Assembly: GCA_029865515.1 (NCBI GenBank)
Contig: JAOUGQ010000108.1
Location: 1 to 9,254 of the forward strand
Reading direction: 5' to 3'
DNA length: 9,254 nt
DNA from: Nitrospirota bacterium
GTDB lineage: Bacteria > Nitrospirota > Nitrospiria > Nitrospirales > UBA8639
Part shown: positions 6,249-9,254 of the stretch, piece after piece
Position numbering within the stretch: the first letter of the stretch is position 1
How the letters are laid out: each line of letters begins with the position of its first letter
Translations under genes and position numbers: made by a program
The notes under the pieces: model-generated
The model's database searches: none
What the model was told of the DNA's origin: nothing
The model's input: the letters and a program-made list of their open reading frames with translations, nothing else

Positions 6249-7154
6249 ATGAGAACATCCTGGAGCAGGACGATTATTGTGCTGTGGCTTGTCAGTGTGT
6301 GGTGGTGTGGAGGGGCACCGGTGTTGGCGGGCGCTCAAGAGGTGTCTGCCCAAAGCCCCCATATTCTGTGGAAGGTTCAATCGTCTCACAACACTATTTA
6401 TCTACTGGGTTCCATTCATGTGCTCCAAGAGAAGCACTACCCCTTGGATCAGCAATTATACGAGGCGTTCAACCAGGCTTCCACGGCTATGTTTGAGGTA
6501 GACCTCGATGGATTGACCTCCCCTCTTTCCCAGTTCCAGATACTGACAAAGGGCCTGTATCTCAATGGCCAAAATTTACAACGGGTGTTGTCCCCAGACA
6601 ATTATGAAGCGGCGAAAGCCAATTTCGCGCAGCTTGGGTTCAATATCGAGAATTTTCACCGTATGAAACCCTGGATGGCAGCCACAGCCGTCACCGCGTT
6701 GGAACTCCAGAAACTCGGGTTCGAAAGCGCCTGGGGTGTCGACCGGCATTTCTTTGAAAAAGCGAAAGATGCCGGGAAAAACATACAAGGCTTGGAAAGC
6801 GTCGAATTTCAACTCGGGTTGTTTGATAACCTCTCGCCGTCGATTCAGGAACTATTTCTCCTGCAGTCATTGGAGGATCTTAAAAACATCGAGGCGCGAA
6901 TCAAGGAAATGGTCGATGCCTGGACTCAGGGTAATGTCAAGGATTTGGAAAGGGTACTCGAAGGAATGCGCGAGTACCCGGAGCTCTTTCAGGCCCTTGT
7001 TGTCAGCCGGAATCAGACCTGGTTGCCTCAAATTGAGGAGGCCCTGCAGCAATCGAAACCGGTCTTCATTGTCGTGGGGACGTTGCACCTGTTGGGAAAG
7101 GAAGGTTTATTGACGGTTCTTAAGGAAAGAGGCTATGCCGTCGAACAACTCTAG
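6249..7154 (+). CDS. TraB/GumN family protein, exported
   Basis: The 301-residue protein fits the TraB/GumN (TIKI/PrgY-related) family, proposed metal-dependent proteases built around two GxxH motifs. Both are present: YLLGSIHVLQ with His57 and IVVGTLHLLG with His280. Other family-like acidic positions are Glu83 and Asp85 in FEVDLD, Asp165 in WGVDRHF and Glu183 in GLESVEFQ, and RNQTW (254-258) matches the usual Arg-Asn segment before the last motif. Residues 1-27 form a signal peptide: an Arg start, a hydrophobic core (IIVLWLVSVW) and a likely SPase I site at VLA or AGA (27-29). Cys20 lies in VWWC, which does not fit a lipobox, so I call it periplasmic, not a lipoprotein. GAAAGG at 6235-6240 supports the start. 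The length is typical. Substrate and role are unknown, and the neighbours give no hint. Confidence 0.9.
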   Translation: MRTSWSRTIIVLWLVSVWWCGGAPVLAGAQEVSAQSPHILWKVQSSHNTIYLLGSIHVLQEKHYPLDQQLYEAFNQASTAMFEVDLDGLTSPLSQFQILTKGLYLNGQNLQRVLSPDNYEAAKANFAQLGFNIENFHRMKPWMAATAVTALELQKLGFESAWGVDRHFFEKAKDAGKNIQGLESVEFQLGLFDNLSPSIQELFLLQSLEDLKNIEARIKEMVDAWTQGNVKDLERVLEGMREYPELFQALVVSRNQTWLPQIEEALQQSKPVFIVVGTLHLLGKEGLLTVLKERGYAVEQL

Positions 7155-7516
7155 CGAGTGATGCATGCATGCCACACCGCTTCATCAAGATCTGGCATAT
7201 TTCCGCTTCCCCCAATTTCTACTTACCGGAATTCGTCAAGATCAGACCTGGGTTAGCCAACAATAGTTCTGGAGAGAGAAACCCTCACAGGAGGGCCCGC
7301 CCGCTGACACACCGAATGTTCCGGATCATTAGAAAAATATCTTCTGAAAATTGTTGTCCCCCAGGAAAACCTTCAAACAGGCTGATGTTTCAATTATACT
7401 TCCCTGTTAAGAGGACGGGTTAGAGAAGGGAAGCCCATCCTACTTCGTTTGACGATCAAAATACCCCTCACGATGAACAGACGCAGACGACGGCCTGGGC
7501 GAAAGGAGAGACGACC
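7155..7516. other. Intergenic region with promoter and leader
   Basis: No gene is supported here. An open frame at 7169-7423 encodes a basic, His/Pro-rich peptide without a ribosome binding site and is probably random. The region begins with a GCAT tandem (three units, about 7161-7172) just after the previous stop. The promoter at 7372-7400 and a leader of about 110 bases in front of the aldolase-family gene are the main content. I found no riboswitch that I can name. Confidence 0.5.
7372..7400 (+). promoter_or_regulatory. Predicted sigma-70 type promoter of the aldolase-family gene
   Basis: TTCAAA (7372-7377) and TATACT (7395-7400) match the -35 and -10 consensus at 4/6 and 5/6 positions with the ideal 17-base spacer. 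Transcription would start near 7407, leaving a leader of about 110 bases. It lies in the only long gap before this gene, in an AT-rich patch. No experimental support. Confidence 0.42.
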
Positions 7517-8113
7517 ATGATTACCGCAATTGGAGATGTCCTACGACGGTGTTACGAACGAGGCTGGATTACTTCCCGGGATGGCAACTGTAGCCTCCGG
7601 CGGGCGAGGAGTGTGTATCTGTATGTCACTCCCTCAGGCTGGCGAAAGACGATCGTTCATCCGGAACACATGGTCAAAATAAAATTTGCCAACGGCCAAT
7701 TGCAGGTCCAGCCCGGCACGAATCCGTCCGGGGAACTGCACATGCATTACCTGTTGACCAGAGGCATGAATCGTACTCGTGCGGTGGTGCATGTGCATCC
7801 AACCCATGTGGTCGCAGCCATGTATCGAGGGTTTGATCTACAGAAAATCTGCAAAGATTTTCCAGAGATTTATCGCTATACCCGCATAGGCCCGGCCGTC
7901 CCTGCCCTTCCAGCTATCAGCAAGGCACTGGGCGAGGCCACAGCTGAGGCTCTGGGTGTAACGGAAACGAATCCTGCGGGGGACTACGATATTGTCGGCC
8001 AGGCTAATCATGGAGTCTGCTCCATGGCACCAGACCCTTGGTCGGCTTACGAACATATCGAACGCCTGGATCATATCTGCGAAATCGTCCTGGCCAGCGG
8101 CGTCTCTCCCTAA
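7517..8113 (+). CDS. Class II aldolase/adducin-family protein
   Basis: This family includes zinc-dependent sugar-phosphate aldolases (L-fuculose-1-phosphate), L-ribulose-5-phosphate epimerase and methylthioribulose-1-phosphate dehydratase. The 198-residue product has the usual pattern: SRDGNCSLR (20-28) and YVTPSG (36-41) for phosphate binding, PSGELHMHYL (70-79) with the catalytic Glu73, VVHVHPTHVVA (90-100) with zinc ligands His92 and His94, and QANHGV with the third His165. Glu73, His92 and His94 coincide in number with the E. coli FucA residues; the third His comes ten residues later. The active site is therefore complete. The C-terminal helix WSAYEHIERLDHICEI is typical. AAAGGAG at 7502-7508, 8 bases before the ATG, fixes the start. 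The gene appears to have its own promoter and stands alone; with no sugar or methionine-salvage genes nearby, the substrate cannot be assigned. Confidence 0.9.
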   Translation: MITAIGDVLRRCYERGWITSRDGNCSLRRARSVYLYVTPSGWRKTIVHPEHMVKIKFANGQLQVQPGTNPSGELHMHYLLTRGMNRTRAVVHVHPTHVVAAMYRGFDLQKICKDFPEIYRYTRIGPAVPALPAISKALGEATAEALGVTETNPAGDYDIVGQANHGVCSMAPDPWSAYEHIERLDHICEIVLASGVSP

Positions 8114-8157
8114 AACCGATTTTTCCCCTGTAGCCATGTTGAGATGGGCTGAGAAGA

Positions 8158-8207
8158 CTTTTCCTTTTGTTTGCTTGCTCAAATGGGGAAAAGGTTTTAT
8201 CATTTTT
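8158..8207 (+). terminator. Possible rho-independent terminator
   Basis: CTTTTCC (8158-8164) can pair exactly with GGAAAAG (8187-8193), followed by TTTT at 8195-8198 and TTTTT at 8203-8207. The loop is about 22 bases and the stem is AT-rich, so it is weak. TTTTCCCC at 8121-8128 offers an alternative partner for GGGGAAAA (8185-8192). It is well placed to end the aldolase-family transcript. Confidence 0.35.
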
Positions 8208-8269
8208 CCCGGCTGACGTGTGTGTCGACTTTATTGTACTTTTCAATGATTAGATAGAAAGGACTTTGC

Positions 8270-9004
8270 ATGGCCAAGAAGAAACCTGTTCGGAAGGCGT
8301 CTCCTAAAACTTTGACGAAAAAGGCCTCGAAGAAAAAATCTGTGGCAAGGAAATCCAAGCCGGCTTCTTCTTCCAAGGGTTCGGGGGCTACCAAGATAGG
8401 AAAGGTCGTGAAGGGTTCTTCGAAACCCAAGAGGAAGAGAAGCGCTTCCTTAAAGAAGGCAATTGTTCCTCCGAAAAAAGCCGCTCCCCAAAAACCTGAT
8501 GTTCAAAAGTCAGTTGTCCCCAAGAAAGTGAGTTCCGGTTCTACAAAGAAGGCGGGGTCGGCCAAAACGAAGAAGGTGTTAAGCAGGACTCCAAGTCGAT
8601 CCACTTCGTTACCTACCCGTTCAGCCGAGCCCAAGATCCAAGTGGAGCCCCTTTCTCCCACTGAACGCTATAATCTTGGTGGTCTTTTCGCGTGTGCGAT
8701 TGAACGGGCGTTCGATCCTGACTTCAAGCGGCTTCGTGCCGTTCTTCGTCATTTGGATCTTCCTTCGCAAGAAAAAGATAATCTCCTTCGCTTGTCACAA
8801 GGATTCACGATACCCAAATTGTTTGCGGATGGCGTGGGAGCTCACAAGGTCAGTCAGACCCTTACGGACTTAATGACGTTTGCGTTGGCTGAAGGCGCGT
8901 ATGAGAAAAAATGGCGGGATGAGATCCGGCAGGTCGGGATGTGGTTAGGTTTCTTTCCCGAGCAAGTGGAACAGATCGAACGGAAGCTCCTGGGAAAACG
9001 GTGA
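8270..9004 (+). CDS. Histone-H1-like basic tail fused to a TerB-like domain
   Basis: I do not recognise this 244-residue protein as a whole. Residues 1-118 are low-complexity and strongly basic: 39 Lys or Arg, the rest mainly Ser, Ala, Pro and Thr, and only one acidic residue (Asp77). Such tails resemble the C-terminal part of histone H1 and bacterial AlgP/Hc1-type proteins and usually bind DNA or RNA without sequence preference. Residues 128-244 look like an all-helical domain (PTERYNLGGLFACAIERAF and later helices). The last part, LMTFALAEGAYEKKWRDEI followed by GMWLGF and EQVEQIE, resembles TerB-like domains, where an acidic residue before Gly and a Glu about eight residues on are typical; this is a judgement by eye. 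There is no signal peptide. AAAGGA at 8258-8263, 6 bases before the ATG, supports the start. The gene converges with recR, 12 bases between stops. A nucleoid or stress role is inference only. Confidence 0.8.
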   Translation: MAKKKPVRKASPKTLTKKASKKKSVARKSKPASSSKGSGATKIGKVVKGSSKPKRKRSASLKKAIVPPKKAAPQKPDVQKSVVPKKVSSGSTKKAGSAKTKKVLSRTPSRSTSLPTRSAEPKIQVEPLSPTERYNLGGLFACAIERAFDPDFKRLRAVLRHLDLPSQEKDNLLRLSQGFTIPKLFADGVGAHKVSQTLTDLMTFALAEGAYEKKWRDEIRQVGMWLGFFPEQVEQIERKLLGKR

Positions 9005-9016
9005 CCGTCGTCTTCG

Positions 9017-9254
9017 CTACCCAAGATCGCGCCGACCTTCGATGGATTTTAGCAGGGTGACTTCATCGGCATATTCGATATCCATGCCCACGGGAATGCC
9101 ATAGGCGATGCGGGAGACTTTGACGCCCAGCGGTTTCAACCGTTTGGTCAGGTAAATAGCGGTGGCCTCTCCCTCAATCGTGGGATTGGTGGCCACGATG
9201 ACTTCCTTGAATGCTCCACTCTGAACGCGGCTTTCAAGGTCATGCGTGCGGATG
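9017..9254 (-). CDS. recR: Recombination protein RecR, C-terminal part
   Basis: The minus strand is open from the window edge to a TAG at 9017-9019, giving the last 78 residues of RecR. The sequence carries the end of the Toprim domain and the family tail: EVIVATNPTIEGEATAIYL, then LKPLGVKVSRIAYGIPVG, then DIEYADEVTL and EGRRDLG at the end. RecR works with RecO and RecF to load RecA on gapped single-stranded DNA. The N-terminal helix-hairpin-helix and zinc-finger parts, and the usual upstream neighbours (ybaB/ebfC and dnaX), would lie outside the window. The frame is intact and the end is normal, so nothing suggests decay. I see no terminator in the 12 bases separating it from the convergent gene. 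Confidence 0.95.
   Translation of the reverse strand, partial: IRTHDLESRVQSGAFKEVIVATNPTIEGEATAIYLTKRLKPLGVKVSRIAYGIPVGMDIEYADEVTLLKSIEGRRDLG

Noticed and set aside
6306..6308. Cys20 of the TraB/GumN protein as a lipoprotein cysteine
   Set aside because: The preceding residues VWW do not fit a lipobox, and a better SPase I site follows at residues 27-29.
6092..6496. 134-codon plus-strand open frame
   Set aside because: It overlaps the signal peptide and first GxxH motif of the TraB/GumN gene in another frame and lacks a ribosome binding site. The first 50 codons lie in the gap but match nothing I know.
7169..7423. 84-codon open frame in the gap before the aldolase-family gene
   Set aside because: No ribosome binding site, biased basic/Pro-rich composition, and a good promoter lies within it.
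8213..8240. CTGACG-16-TGTACT as a promoter for the basic-tail gene
   Set aside because: Only 4/6 matches in each box with a 16-base spacer; too weak to list although the position is sensible.

Overview
The window looks like chromosomal DNA of a moderate-GC, free-living, probably Gram-negative bacterium. The DFNN-type hybrid histidine kinase, the single-domain receiver, the TraB/GumN protein and the general gene style remind me of Nitrospirota (Nitrospira-like). That placement is inference from style, not from a search. All supported genes lie on the + strand except a partial recR at the right edge. I see no tRNA, rRNA, CRISPR array or intact mobile element.

Left part (1-2035): the 3' end of an unrecognised reading frame (1-171), a non-coding stretch, then pyrF (orotidine-5'-phosphate decarboxylase). 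Behind pyrF is a 0.7 kb gap that is not empty. Bases 1640-1884 hold a decayed response-regulator receiver domain, readable only by moving through three frames.

Centre (2036-5937): a signalling block. A 662-residue hybrid kinase (REC-PAS-HisKA-HATPase-REC) is followed by a stand-alone CheY-like receiver, an unrecognised 192-residue aromatic-rich protein and a nitroreductase-family flavoprotein. The last three are closely spaced (29 and 44 bases) and probably form one transcription unit. No DNA-binding output domain is present, so any output must be by protein contact or lie elsewhere.

Right part (5938-9254): an exported TraB/GumN-family protein, a class II aldolase/adducin-family enzyme with a good ribosome binding site and a plausible sigma-70 promoter, then a protein with a histone-H1-like Lys-rich tail (39 Lys/Arg in 118 residues) joined to a helical domain resembling TerB. 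It converges on recR with only 12 bases between the stop codons.

The most unusual items are the receiver relic, the basic-tail/TerB-like fusion, the unknown gene inside the signalling unit, and a possible frameshifted small gene just before the CheY-like gene. I did not find a clear new defence or mobile system.
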